NCBI GenBank assembly: GCA_910576855.1
Contig: CAJTJP010000026.1
Span: forward strand, 1 to 43,983
DNA: 43,983 bases
DNA from: Erysipelotrichales bacterium
Lineage (GTDB): Bacteria > Bacillota_I > Bacilli_A > Erysipelotrichales > Erysipelotrichaceae
Direction of reading: 5' to 3'
Shown here: piece after piece, positions 34,671 to 43,030 of the stretch
Numbering within the stretch: position 1 is the first letter of the stretch
How the letters are laid out: each line of letters opens with the position of its first letter
The notes under the pieces: generated by a model
Databases searched by the model: none
Told to the model about the DNA's origin: nothing
What the model saw: the letters and a program-made list of their open reading frames with translations, nothing else
Translations under genes and position numbers: made by a program

Positions 34671-36437
34671 TTACTCACTGAGAGCCGCTCGCTTTGCCTC
34701 TAACTCCATCCAGCGCTCCATAGTCATTTCCATTTCCTGTTCCACGCCGTTTCTTTGTTTGCTGAGCTCCTGTAATCGCTGAAAGTCAGCTGTTGCCTGC
34801 TCCATTTGTTCATCAATTTCAACAAGCTTCTGTTCAAGGTCTTGAAGTCGCTGTTCCATCGATGCAAGCTCCTGCTTTTCCTTCGCAGAAAGTGAGGGAG
34901 CACGATAACGTGAGCCTTTGCCCTTTTTATCGATTGCTTGCGGACGAGCGCTATGATTCTTTTTAATCTGCAGATATTGAGAATAGCCGCCGATCGTTGT
35001 TGTAATATGCTTATCCGCTTGAAATATAAACATCGTGTCACAGATTCGATCCAAAAACCAACGATCATGAGAAACTACGATCACATTTCCGTTGAAGTCA
35101 TCAAGATAGCTCTCTAAAATCTGCAGTGTCGTTATATCTAAATCATTGGTCGGCTCATCCAGCAATAATACGTTCGGAGCACTCATTAAAACACTTAATA
35201 AGTAAAGACGTCGTAATTCTCCGCCAGATAATGAGGAAACCTTTTGATAGTGGACACTGCGCGGAAATAAGAACTGCTCCAGCATTTGTGCAGCACTGAG
35301 CTTGCCGTCCTTTGTTTGGATATCATCACTGATTTCCCGAATCACATCGATGATTCGCTTGTCCTTATCAAGCTCATCGGCCGTTTGTTTAAAAAATCCG
35401 AGCTTGACGGTTTCACCGTAACTGACCTCGCCTTGATCGCTGTTTAATTCCTTTGCCAATATTTTCAACAGCGTTGATTTGCCGCAGCCGTTTTGACCGA
35501 TAATGCCGATGCGCTCAAAACGCTTCATTTCATAGGAAAAGGGATGAAACAACAGCTTATCCTGAAACTGCTTACTGATACCTTGTATCGACATCACTTG
35601 CTTTCCTAAACGTTCAGAGATCGCAGAAAGCTTCAATGTTCCTGTTTCCTTCGGTTTCTTGATTTCATTGAGCTGTTCAAAGCGCTGCAGGCGGTCCTTG
35701 CTTTTTGTTCCGCGTGCCTGTACGCCCGCTCTGACCCATTCTAGCTCCTTTTTCAAAAAACGGCGACGTTTGGCTTCCTGTATTTGTGCGGTTTCATAAC
35801 GTTGCTGCTTGGCGGCAATATAAGTTTCATAGTTTCCCTCATAGCTGTAGAGCTTGCTTTGGTCTAACTCCAGCATATGATTCGTAATTCGCTCCATAAA
35901 GTATCGATCGTGTGTTACCATGAGTAAAGCTCGCGGACTCTTGATCAAAAAATTTTCCAGCCATTCGATCATATCGGCATCTAAATGGTTTGTCGGTTCA
36001 TCTAATAAATACAAATCGCAGTCCTTGATTAAAGTCTGTGCCAAGGAAACACGCTTACGCTCACCGCCGGAAAGCTGTGCTATTTTACGTTCATATTGAT
36101 AAATGCCAAGCTTCCCCAAAATCGCCTTCGCCTCATATTCCGATGTATCGCTGTGGTTATCGCCTTGCGCAGTTGATAAAACCTGTTCCAATATCGTAAG
36201 CGTATCATCCAAGGCATCCGTTTGGGCAAGATAAGCAATCTTTAAATCCTTTTTCTTTAACAGCTTACCATTCTTATAGGGCTCTAAGCCTGCCAATATA
36301 CGCAAAAAAGTGCTTTTCCCGCAGCCGTTGACTCCGATCAATGCCCACTTTTGTTTTTCCTCGATCGTAAAGGATACATGATCTAAAATACATTTTTCAT
36401 TGTGATATTTACTTAATGCCTCAATACTTATCAGCAT
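34671..36437 (-). CDS. ABC-F family ATPase (Uup-like)
   Basis: 588 residues, two ATP-binding domains and no membrane part. Domain 1: Walker A GVNGCGKSTFL, signature LSGGERKRVSLAQ, Walker B LYLLDEPTNHLD. Linker near 225-265 with KKELEWVRAGVQARGTKSKDRLQRFEQL, the helix-basic signature of the Uup/YfmR subgroup. Domain 2: GQNGCGKSTLL, LSGGELRRLYLL, VLLLDEPTNDLD. The C-terminal coiled coil (about 515-585) is typical of Uup and binds DNA or ribosome. ABC-F proteins act on ribosomes to relieve stalling. It follows cutC by 13 bases. Confidence 0.92.
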   Translation of the reverse strand: MLISIEALSKYHNEKCILDHVSFTIEEKQKWALIGVNGCGKSTFLRILAGLEPYKNGKLLKKKDLKIAYLAQTDALDDTLTILEQVLSTAQGDNHSDTSEYEAKAILGKLGIYQYERKIAQLSGGERKRVSLAQTLIKDCDLYLLDEPTNHLDADMIEWLENFLIKSPRALLMVTHDRYFMERITNHMLELDQSKLYSYEGNYETYIAAKQQRYETAQIQEAKRRRFLKKELEWVRAGVQARGTKSKDRLQRFEQLNEIKKPKETGTLKLSAISERLGKQVMSIQGISKQFQDKLLFHPFSYEMKRFERIGIIGQNGCGKSTLLKILAKELNSDQGEVSYGETVKLGFFKQTADELDKDKRIIDVIREISDDIQTKDGKLSAAQMLEQFLFPRSVHYQKVSSLSGGELRRLYLLSVLMSAPNVLLLDEPTNDLDITTLQILESYLDDFNGNVIVVSHDRWFLDRICDTMFIFQADKHITTTIGGYSQYLQIKKNHSARPQAIDKKGKGSRYRAPSLSAKEKQELASMEQRLQDLEQKLVEIDEQMEQATADFQRLQELSKQRNGVEQEMEMTMERWMELEAKRAALSE

Positions 36438-36450
36438 ACCTTGCCTCTTT

Positions 36451-37194
36451 TCATTGAATACTTTCGATCAATGCCTTGACCTTTGCCGCATCAACGATAT
36501 CATAACAGTCGCTGAATGCGCCGGTGCCGTAGGCATAGCTTACCGTATCGGTTTTTGTGGTCGGATCGATGATCCATTTTTTACATGAGGAATGGATTTG
36601 ATTGATACCGCATTCCTCGATCAATTCTCGTGCATTGGCTGCGTTGATGCCGCTTCCTGCCAACAATTCGATTTGTTTCCCATAGCGCTCCTGCAGCTTT
36701 TTGATTAATTCGCTGCCCTGAATCGCAGTCGCCTGCGCACCGCTTGTCAGTATGCGATCGATGCCGAGCGTGATCAGCTGTTCGATTGCTCGATAGGAAT
36801 CGTTACAGCAGTCAAAGGCACGATGAAAGACTGCCTGCTTGTGAAAGGAATGAATCAGCGTAAGCATTTCCTTCGTCTTATCTATATCTATGTCTCTGTT
36901 CTCCGTAAGAAAGCCAAACGCGATTCCGTCGGCGCCGTTTTCTAATAACAGCTTTGCATCCTCCAGCATAACCTGAAAGTCAGCCTCGCTATAACAAAAG
37001 CCCGCGCCCCTTGGTCTTACCATTGCGATAACCTCACAATTCAGCGTTTGTTTCACTAAGCGAAGCGTACCTAAGCTCGGTGTCAAGCCCCCCATAAATA
37101 AGGCGGAATTTAACTCAATGCGCTTTGCCCCGCCGCTTACTGCCGTAACCGCATCCTCATAGCTTCCGCAGCAAATTTCTACTGTTCTTTTCAT
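36451..37194 (-). CDS. cutC: CutC family protein
   Basis: 247 residues from the ATG at 37194, 4 bases after the upstream stop codon, with CTGGAG in the preceding codons. A TIM-barrel with the family start VEICCGSYEDAVTAVSGGAKRIELNSALFMGGLTPS, then VIAMVRPRGAGFCYSEADFQVM, DGIAFGFLTENRDIDIDKTKEML, AVFHRAFDCC and RILTSGAQATA. Named for copper homeostasis in E. coli, but the direct role in copper has been questioned; the enzymatic function is unknown. Middle gene of an asparaginase-cutC-ABC-F operon. Confidence 0.93.
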   Translation of the reverse strand: MKRTVEICCGSYEDAVTAVSGGAKRIELNSALFMGGLTPSLGTLRLVKQTLNCEVIAMVRPRGAGFCYSEADFQVMLEDAKLLLENGADGIAFGFLTENRDIDIDKTKEMLTLIHSFHKQAVFHRAFDCCNDSYRAIEQLITLGIDRILTSGAQATAIQGSELIKKLQERYGKQIELLAGSGINAANARELIEECGINQIHSSCKKWIIDPTTKTDTVSYAYGTGAFSDCYDIVDAAKVKALIESIQ

Positions 37195-37198
37195 CGAT

Positions 37199-38149
37199 TT
37201 ACTCCAGCGGCTTTGATCTTTGTGCGACATACTCATCGATCCATGCCTGATCTGCCAATTCTCGCTTACAGTTGCCGTCGCTGTCACGTGATACACGATA
37301 GACACTCAACGGCTGTTTTTCGCTACATACTACAACAGAAAATGTTTCGATGTTTGTGGCACAGCCCCATTCACCGTTCGCATTCATTGCGACTACAGAT
37401 AAATCTCCTGCCGCACCGCGCTGCTTTCGCAATCTTTCATCAAGCTTGTTGACCGCTGCTTCACATGCCTGCTGCGGTGTCATGCCTTCCTTCATTTTAC
37501 GAACGATTTCATAGGAAATACAGCCCTTCATTAAATCCTCGCCGAGCCCGGTTGCCGCTGCGCCGCCGATTTCACTGTCCACATAACAGCCGGAACCGCA
37601 AATCGGTGAATCCCCGACTCTGCCTCTGCGCTTCATAAACAAGCCGGATGTGCTTGTCCCTGCACACATTTGCTGATGCGTATCCAAGCTTACGACACCG
37701 ACCGTATCGTGTCCGTCATAAGGACGCTCTGCCTCAGACAGCTCTTTACGACGCTTCTTATAGTAATGCTTCGCCCGCTCCGTCAGCATATTTTTTCGTT
37801 CAAAGCCGTTGACTGCCGCATACTTCGCAGCTCCCTCTCCGACTAACATATTATTGACCTTTTCCTTGCTTAAGGCTCTTGCGACAGAAATCGGATTGGC
37901 GAAATCACGAATGGCGGCAACAGCACCGAAATCCATTGTACTGCCATCCATATATGCCGCATCAAGCTCAACCTCCATTTCCTCATTCGGCAATCCGCCG
38001 TAGCCTACCGATTTATAATAAGGAAAATCCTCAACCTCTTTGATTGCCGCCTCTAATGCATCACCGCAAGAATTTTGTTCACGTAAAAGATGTACACCTT
38101 TTTCAACACCCTCTAATGCCATTCTCCATGTCGCTATCATGCCCCACAT
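37199..38149 (-). CDS. N4-(beta-N-acetylglucosaminyl)-L-asparaginase family (Ntn hydrolase)
   Basis: 316 residues from the ATG at 38149 (GAAAGG upstream). The self-cleaving Ntn hydrolase shows the nucleophile threonine in YDGHDTVGVVSLD near 146, preceded by the linker that is cleaved, then AGTSTSGLFMKRRGRVGDSPICGSGCYVDSEIGGAAATGLGEDLM, the substrate-binding RVGDSP and TGxGE motifs. It hydrolyses GlcNAc-asparagine or isoaspartyl bonds. There is no signal peptide, so it acts inside the cell on imported glycopeptides. First gene of the operon with cutC and the ABC-F gene. Confidence 0.92.
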   Translation of the reverse strand: MWGMIATWRMALEGVEKGVHLLREQNSCGDALEAAIKEVEDFPYYKSVGYGGLPNEEMEVELDAAYMDGSTMDFGAVAAIRDFANPISVARALSKEKVNNMLVGEGAAKYAAVNGFERKNMLTERAKHYYKKRRKELSEAERPYDGHDTVGVVSLDTHQQMCAGTSTSGLFMKRRGRVGDSPICGSGCYVDSEIGGAAATGLGEDLMKGCISYEIVRKMKEGMTPQQACEAAVNKLDERLRKQRGAAGDLSVVAMNANGEWGCATNIETFSVVVCSEKQPLSVYRVSRDSDGNCKRELADQAWIDEYVAQRSKPLE

Positions 38150-38177
38150 AGTATCACTGCCTTTCTTTTTTATCTGT

Positions 38178-38186
38178 ATTATAGCA
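38178..38186 (-). promoter_or_regulatory. Extended -10 promoter of the asparaginase-cutC-ABC-F operon
   Basis: On the minus strand TGC-TATAAT lies 28 bases before the start codon. The -35 region is weak, as in several other promoters of this window. Confidence 0.65.
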
Positions 38187-38265
38187 CGTCTCAAAATCTC
38201 TGAGCACTGATGATTTGATTCCTATCTCGTTTCTGCTCTCATAGTTATCTTTTTCTTTGTCTGCT

Positions 38266-39477
38266 TCATTTTTTTATTTTATGATGATAAAAGATCTGTT
38301 TCATATCATGAATCACCTGTTTTTCTGTCGGTTTTTGTTTATAACGAAGTCGTTTCAGCTGATTGTCTTTAATTCCCTGCAGCTGTATCAATTCATCACT
38401 AAGTTGGATCGGATAAATACGCAGATCGATAGTATCACCGTTCTCATACATGATCCAAGTGATTTCATCGATAAAAGGCTTCAGTTCCTTTATCACTGCT
38501 TCCTTCATCTCTTTTTTTATCAAAAGCTTTAACATAATACATGATTGTCGATAGCTCTCATGTAATGCTGTATCATGCAGCACAAAATGATTTTCATGAT
38601 TTAATAAGCCTTGTTGATAAAATAAGGCTTCCTCTTGATTCATTGTACGCTGATGATGAATATATAATCGATAATCACTGATTTCATACAAAAACGGATG
38701 AATTCCTAAGACGGATAAGGCTTGATACAGCTTAACCCATAATGGATAAGACATCTCACATTGTGCAATACACCGATCCTCTTTGCGATTATAACACATT
38801 GCGCCGTCTAATAATAAAAATGAATTCGATAAAATAGTAGGGGATATACATTGATTCAGCTGTGCCGGTGTTTGAGGTGAAATGATAAAAAGCTTCATTC
38901 CTTCCTTACTGAATCGATTAAGATGATGCTGCATATAGTTGGAAAGACGTTGATTGTTTGTTAAATAGGATAAGGGTATTTCAAGCCATGTATCATTATA
39001 AATACGATGCGGAAAATGAAGCGCATTTACTAGAAGCGCTACCAAGATACCGATCCAAGTATCAAGAATTCGATTCATCGCAAACAGCATCGGGTTTTCA
39101 TCACTTCCGTGAGAAATACAAATACACAAAAAGACAACACAGCTCAAGTATGTACAGTCCGGCTGTTTTAAAAGCACGGTAGTATAGATTAAAGGAATCA
39201 AGGCAGCGGAAACAATTAAATAATGAGGCCATGTATCGGCATTTATTGAAAGAAATCTTATAAAATAAAGCATTCCCATACCGGCGATACCGCCGATCAA
39301 GGTCGCAATCATTCTGTTTCTGCCCTTTGTCATGGAATCAGAAAGCTCTCTTTGCATACAAAGTATTGCCGCAATCGCTGAATAAAAGGGAATACCTCCC
39401 CCTCTCAGCATATCAATCATAAAACACAGAAATACAGCCGCTGCGCTCTTTATCATTCTCATCCCGATTTTAGGCAT
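38266..39477 (-). CDS. FUSC/aromatic-acid-exporter-like membrane protein fused to a HAD-like domain
   Basis: 403 residues. The N-terminal half (1-155) has about six hydrophobic segments and the feature RGGGIPFYSAIAAILCMQ...GRNRMIATLIGGIAGMG, typical of FUSC/ArAE-type proteins (for example DUF939). From about 163 on the sequence is soluble and follows the Cof-type HAD pattern: FIISPQTPAQLNQCISPTIL in the place of the 'TGR' strand, NSFLLLDGAMCYNRKED in the place of 'fillNGA.vyd', then a cap-like part with LSVLGIHPFLYEISDYRLYIHH. The DxDGT nucleophile strand should be near 165 but reads LEIPLSYLTNNQRLS with no Asp pair. The substrate is unknown. An AGAAGGTGAT ribosome site precedes the start. 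Confidence 0.7.
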   Translation of the reverse strand: MPKIGMRMIKSAAAVFLCFMIDMLRGGGIPFYSAIAAILCMQRELSDSMTKGRNRMIATLIGGIAGMGMLYFIRFLSINADTWPHYLIVSAALIPLIYTTVLLKQPDCTYLSCVVFLCICISHGSDENPMLFAMNRILDTWIGILVALLVNALHFPHRIYNDTWLEIPLSYLTNNQRLSNYMQHHLNRFSKEGMKLFIISPQTPAQLNQCISPTILSNSFLLLDGAMCYNRKEDRCIAQCEMSYPLWVKLYQALSVLGIHPFLYEISDYRLYIHHQRTMNQEEALFYQQGLLNHENHFVLHDTALHESYRQSCIMLKLLIKKEMKEAVIKELKPFIDEITWIMYENGDTIDLRIYPIQLSDELIQLQGIKDNQLKRLRYKQKPTEKQVIHDMKQIFYHHKIKK

Positions 39478-39499
39478 TGTCTTATCACCTTCTGTCAGT

Positions 39500-39508
39500 A
39501 TTATATCA
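39500..39508 (-). promoter_or_regulatory. Extended -10 promoter of the FUSC-HAD gene
   Basis: On the minus strand TGA-TATAAT lies 22 bases before the start codon. The 76-base divergent gap also has to carry the promoter for the Veg-like gene, which is not clear. Confidence 0.55.
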
Positions 39509-39553
39509 TAAAGCTTAAGGCTTCATCATAAAATAGGAAAAGGAAGTGATAAA

Positions 39554-39814
39554 ATGGATGCTTGTGTGTCTAAAATAAAAGAAGAAATTGCGAAACTGAA
39601 GGGACAGCGGGTTGATATCGTTTATCATCCGCATTCAACGTATCGTATGATCAAACAAGGCGATGCGAAGGTTACGGCATTATTTCATCATTTTTTTGAG
39701 GTTGAGGTGGATACCAAGGAATACGGAACCTATAAGACAACAATTACTTATTTAGACGTTTATACAAAAAGCTGTGTGATTTCCGCACATAAAGAAAATC
39801 AGCATAATGGCTGA
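39554..39814 (+). CDS. Veg-like small protein
   Basis: 86 residues. A helix start VSKIKEEIAKLKGQRVDIVYH is followed by a small beta barrel (GDAKVTALFHHFFEVEVDTKEYGTYKTTITYLDVYTKSCVIS). This order and the closing 'SYSYxDVLTxxV'-like ITYLDVYTKSCVI match the Veg (DUF1021) family, which in Bacillus is linked to biofilm matrix control and to spore outgrowth. The family match is by pattern only and rather weak. It is histidine-rich compared with Bacillus Veg. The ATG at 39554 follows AAAAGGAAGTGA. Divergent from the FUSC-HAD gene, convergent with the ftsX copy. Confidence 0.65.
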   Translation: MDACVSKIKEEIAKLKGQRVDIVYHPHSTYRMIKQGDAKVTALFHHFFEVEVDTKEYGTYKTTITYLDVYTKSCVISAHKENQHNG

Positions 39815-39822
39815 TTTTTATT
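39795..39822. terminator. Shared terminator of the Veg-like gene and second ftsX
   Basis: AAAATCAGC (39795-39803) pairs with GCTGATTTT (39810-39818) around ATAATG. T-rich sequence follows on both strands. It overlaps the last codons of the Veg-like gene, so convergent transcripts end at the same hairpin. Confidence 0.8.
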
Positions 39823-40723
39823 ATCGTTTCCAATGCAGATATTTTGTTGTTGAAAGGAAGGAACCTAAAATTCCTACCAACATACCGGTTATCACCAATA
39901 TTCCGATGATTTCGAATACAAACGGATTAATCGGCTGGAATGCAAACACATTGCTGAAAAGCTGTCCGCCCATTGCCTTATACAAGTAAGAATAACCGAA
40001 ATAAGCACCGATACAAGGCAGAACAGAGCCTAATAACCCGATGATCATACCTTCTATCATAAACGGTGTTTTGATAAAGCTGTTGGTAGCGCCGACATTT
40101 CGCATGATGGATATTTCGTTTGTACGTGCATAAATACCCATTTTTATTGTATTGCTGATTAAGAAGATTGCCAAAAAGCCCAGTAATCCAACAAATATGA
40201 TGATGCCGCTGCGCACTGTGTTCAACATTGAAATCAGCTGTGAAATACTGTTGCCGCCGTACATCGCATCATCTACGATATCTAACGAAATAATGTCCTC
40301 ACTGATCGCTGCGATATTATCAGGATCATTGACGCTGACAAAGAAAGCATTATGCAGGGGATTATTTTCTCCCTCATAGATGGAGAATATTTCGCCCTTT
40401 TCTGCGATCCACAGCTTCAGCTCATTCTCCTTGCTTGACAGTTCTGCTTCCTTGACTCCTTCAATTGCTTCTATTTCAGCCTTCGCTGTCTGAAGCTGTT
40501 CTTCACTCACAATATCCTCACCCAATACGGCATGAATACGAATATCATCCTCAATATGGTTGGTGAAGCCGCTGACATTACCGGCAATCATCAAGAATGC
40601 GGCAAGCAGCACTAATGTCACCATAACTGCTGAAGCTGCCGATAAAGTCATGACAAGATGTCTGACAAGACTTTTTACGGCAGATCGCATATGAAACGGA
40701 ATGCTTTTGAAAAATTGAATCAT
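39821..40723 (-). CDS. FtsX-like permease, second copy
   Basis: 300 residues, four membrane helices (about 22-48, 173-197, 222-248, 270-292) and an extracellular domain of about 120 residues (50-170) between helix 1 and 2. That domain contains SGFTNHIEDDIRIHAVLGEDIV and VKEAELSSKENELKLWIAEKGEIFSIYEGENNPLHNAFFVSV, the FtsX ECD that contacts cell-wall hydrolases. The conserved tail region reads NEISIMRNVGATNSFIKTPFMIEGMIIG. It is clearly a paralogue of the ftsX upstream of the M23 gene; both keep ARxxEIxIMRNVGATNxFI. No second ftsE lies near, so it may share the single FtsE or form a mixed FtsX dimer. Confidence 0.9.
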   Translation of the reverse strand: MIQFFKSIPFHMRSAVKSLVRHLVMTLSAASAVMVTLVLLAAFLMIAGNVSGFTNHIEDDIRIHAVLGEDIVSEEQLQTAKAEIEAIEGVKEAELSSKENELKLWIAEKGEIFSIYEGENNPLHNAFFVSVNDPDNIAAISEDIISLDIVDDAMYGGNSISQLISMLNTVRSGIIIFVGLLGFLAIFLISNTIKMGIYARTNEISIMRNVGATNSFIKTPFMIEGMIIGLLGSVLPCIGAYFGYSYLYKAMGGQLFSNVFAFQPINPFVFEIIGILVITGMLVGILGSFLSTTKYLHWKR

Positions 40724-40751
40724 ATATCTGTCTTACCGCCTTTCTGTTTTA

Positions 40752-42131
40752 TTAACCGAAGAACTTCTCCGGTCGCTCTCGACAAGGTGTATATCCTCTT
40801 GATGCACAGCTTGTAGATTGAGTACGCCATCCACAACCCCAAGCAAAATCTGCACCACGTGAGAATTGTGCCACTGCTGCTTCTACCGACATATTACCGA
40901 GGTTAAATACCTCAACATGACAATGCGGGCCGGTACTGTTGCCGGTATGTCCTACCGATGCTATTCGCTGTCCCTGTGAAACAGCCATACCGGGGGAAGC
41001 CAAGAAATTCTCTTGTGCTAAATGGAAAAAGGAAATCGCATAGGTTGTACCGTTGACCGATCCGATCATATGAATCGTATTGCCGCCGCCTGCCGGATAG
41101 CCGACCCAATTACCCAAGAAACCGTTTGTTGTCGGAATCGGGTTATTCGCATATACGATAACACCGCCGATAGGCGCATAAACCGGTGTTCCGATAGATG
41201 CCGCAAAATCCTTGCCGGGATGGAAGCCTCCTCCGGGATATGCCCATGTACCGGCAGAAACATATGCCTTCTGTACCGGAATGATCCAGCCGTTGCTTTG
41301 CTCATAATTGAAATTTGCCGCATCAACACGCGCAATTTGACTTTGAATTGCCTGCTGTGCACTTTCTGCGCTTCGCATTTTCTCTATCAAATCTGCTTCC
41401 TGCTTCAAATATTCGCTCTTCAGTGCTTCCTGAGCTGCTTTCGCCTCAACTACTACAGCCTTATTATCTTCATTTTCTTTTTTTGCCGCTTCTTGATCCT
41501 TTTTCAAGCGCTCTTGTTCCTCTTTTTGCTGATCGAGCTTTGCTTTATCAGCCTCCAGCGCTTTTATTTCATCCTGATCGTTTTCTGTAATACGGGCAAT
41601 ACCATCCACAATACGAACCATATCTACAAGGTCCTTCGCTCCCATGATAAACTCAACATAAGCATTTGTTCCGATAGAGGCCTGCTCACTTCTCATGCGA
41701 TCCTTGATTTGATGATCGCGCAGTTCGATATCGGCTTCGGTCTGCTTGATTTCTACCTGAAGCTGCTTGATAACACCTTGTATTTGTTTGATGGCCGCTT
41801 CATTTTTTGCAATCTGTGCATCCAATTTATCAATTAACGATTGATTTTTATTAATTTCACTTTGAAGCGCATCAATATTTCCCTTTAAGCGTTCAATCGA
41901 GGAATTGATGCCGGCAACTTGACCGCTCAAAGACTTATTTTGTTCACTCAGCCAATTACGATAACGATTGCAGAGTGCGGTTGTTTCAGAATCTTTATTG
42001 TATTTCTGACATACGGAATCGTAATAGTCTTGATTATTCGCAAAATCCTCCGCATGTACAATATCGCTCGCATACGGCATCATACATACCAATGCAAATA
42101 CTGTCATCAATGCTGTTAATTTCTTTTTCAT
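40752..42131 (-). CDS. Secreted M23 (LytM) peptidase with long coiled coil, EnvC/PcsB-like
   Basis: 459 residues from the ATG at 42131, which overlaps the ftsX stop codon (ATGA). Signal peptide 1-27. Coiled coil from about 60 to 270 in two parts around a globular hinge (GTNAYVEFIMGAKDLVDMVRI, the usual EnvC/PcsB hinge region). The M23 domain is at about 283-412 with a complete zinc site: H304 and D308 (FHPGKDF) and H403/H405 (GPHCHVEVF), so it is likely an active DD- or DL-endopeptidase and not a dead activator. Extra cysteines sit at 41, 54, 433, 442 and 450. Such proteins are held off by their coiled coil and switched on by FtsEX. Genes for FtsX flank it on both sides. Confidence 0.92.
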   Translation of the reverse strand: MKKKLTALMTVFALVCMMPYASDIVHAEDFANNQDYYDSVCQKYNKDSETTALCNRYRNWLSEQNKSLSGQVAGINSSIERLKGNIDALQSEINKNQSLIDKLDAQIAKNEAAIKQIQGVIKQLQVEIKQTEADIELRDHQIKDRMRSEQASIGTNAYVEFIMGAKDLVDMVRIVDGIARITENDQDEIKALEADKAKLDQQKEEQERLKKDQEAAKKENEDNKAVVVEAKAAQEALKSEYLKQEADLIEKMRSAESAQQAIQSQIARVDAANFNYEQSNGWIIPVQKAYVSAGTWAYPGGGFHPGKDFAASIGTPVYAPIGGVIVYANNPIPTTNGFLGNWVGYPAGGGNTIHMIGSVNGTTYAISFFHLAQENFLASPGMAVSQGQRIASVGHTGNSTGPHCHVEVFNLGNMSVEAAVAQFSRGADFAWGCGWRTQSTSCASRGYTPCRERPEKFFG

Positions 42132-43030
42132 CGTTTCCACCTCAAATATTTAGATACCGCCATAAAGCTTCCGAGCATACCGACAAAGACACCACAGCCC
42201 GACAATACGTAGCAGATCTGCAGCGCAAACGGATAAACCTCCTGCATTATGAGCATATTAGACAAAAACTGTCCGTTTAAGATACCATACAAATAGCTGT
42301 AGCCGAAATAAGTCAAAAGACACGGCAGTACTGCTCCGATAAAGCCGATTACCAAGCCTTCGATAATAAACGGTACGCGAATAAAGCCGTTAGTAGCTCC
42401 GACATTACGCATAATAGCGATTTCGGTGCTGCGGGCATAAATCGTCATTTTGATCGTATTGGAAATTAAGAACACCGCCAACAGGCTTAGCGCACCGACA
42501 AAGACGAAGCCGCCGTTACGAATTGCTTTAAAAAGCTCCACCATTACCGATACTCCGTCACCGCCGTATTCTGCCTTATTGATTCCCTCTGTTGCATTCA
42601 GGGTAGCCGTTACCGGCTCAATATCCTCAGGTGCTGCGGTTTCGATGATGAATACATCACGCATCGGATTTGCGTCACCCTCCTCATACATACCGAAAAT
42701 TTCACTGTTTTCCTCTTTCAGCTTCGCAAGCTCCTGATCCTTGCTTGAAAACTCTACACTCTTTACACCGGGAATGCTTTCCACCTGCTCCTGCAGCTTA
42801 GCGATATCATCCTCGCCCTGTACCGCATCAATAGATACATGGATTCTGAAATCCGATTCTATATTCCTTGTAAAGCTTGAAATATTTCCCGTCAGCAGCA
42901 TAAACATCGCCATTAAAATCAAGGTCATCGTCACTGCTGAAATCGCAGAAAAAGCGGTTGCACTGTGGCGAACCAATCCCTGTATTGCCGATTTGGTATG
43001 ATAAGGCAATAAACGGAAAAATTTAATCAT
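42128..43030 (-). CDS. ftsX: Cell-division permease FtsX
   Basis: 300 residues from the ATG at 43030 (AGAAGGGTGG upstream), overlapping the end of ftsE by 8 bases. Four membrane helices, with the extracellular domain at about 50-170 (NISSFTRNIESDFRIHVSIDAV, VKSVEFSSKDQELAKLKEENSEIFGMYEEGDANPMRDVFII). The conserved cytoplasm-facing sequence is ARSTEIAIMRNVGATNGFIRVPFIIEGLVIG. FtsX passes FtsE ATPase motion to an extracellular hydrolase, here encoded by the next gene, to which it is translationally coupled. Confidence 0.95.
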   Translation of the reverse strand: MIKFFRLLPYHTKSAIQGLVRHSATAFSAISAVTMTLILMAMFMLLTGNISSFTRNIESDFRIHVSIDAVQGEDDIAKLQEQVESIPGVKSVEFSSKDQELAKLKEENSEIFGMYEEGDANPMRDVFIIETAAPEDIEPVTATLNATEGINKAEYGGDGVSVMVELFKAIRNGGFVFVGALSLLAVFLISNTIKMTIYARSTEIAIMRNVGATNGFIRVPFIIEGLVIGFIGAVLPCLLTYFGYSYLYGILNGQFLSNMLIMQEVYPFALQICYVLSGCGVFVGMLGSFMAVSKYLRWKR

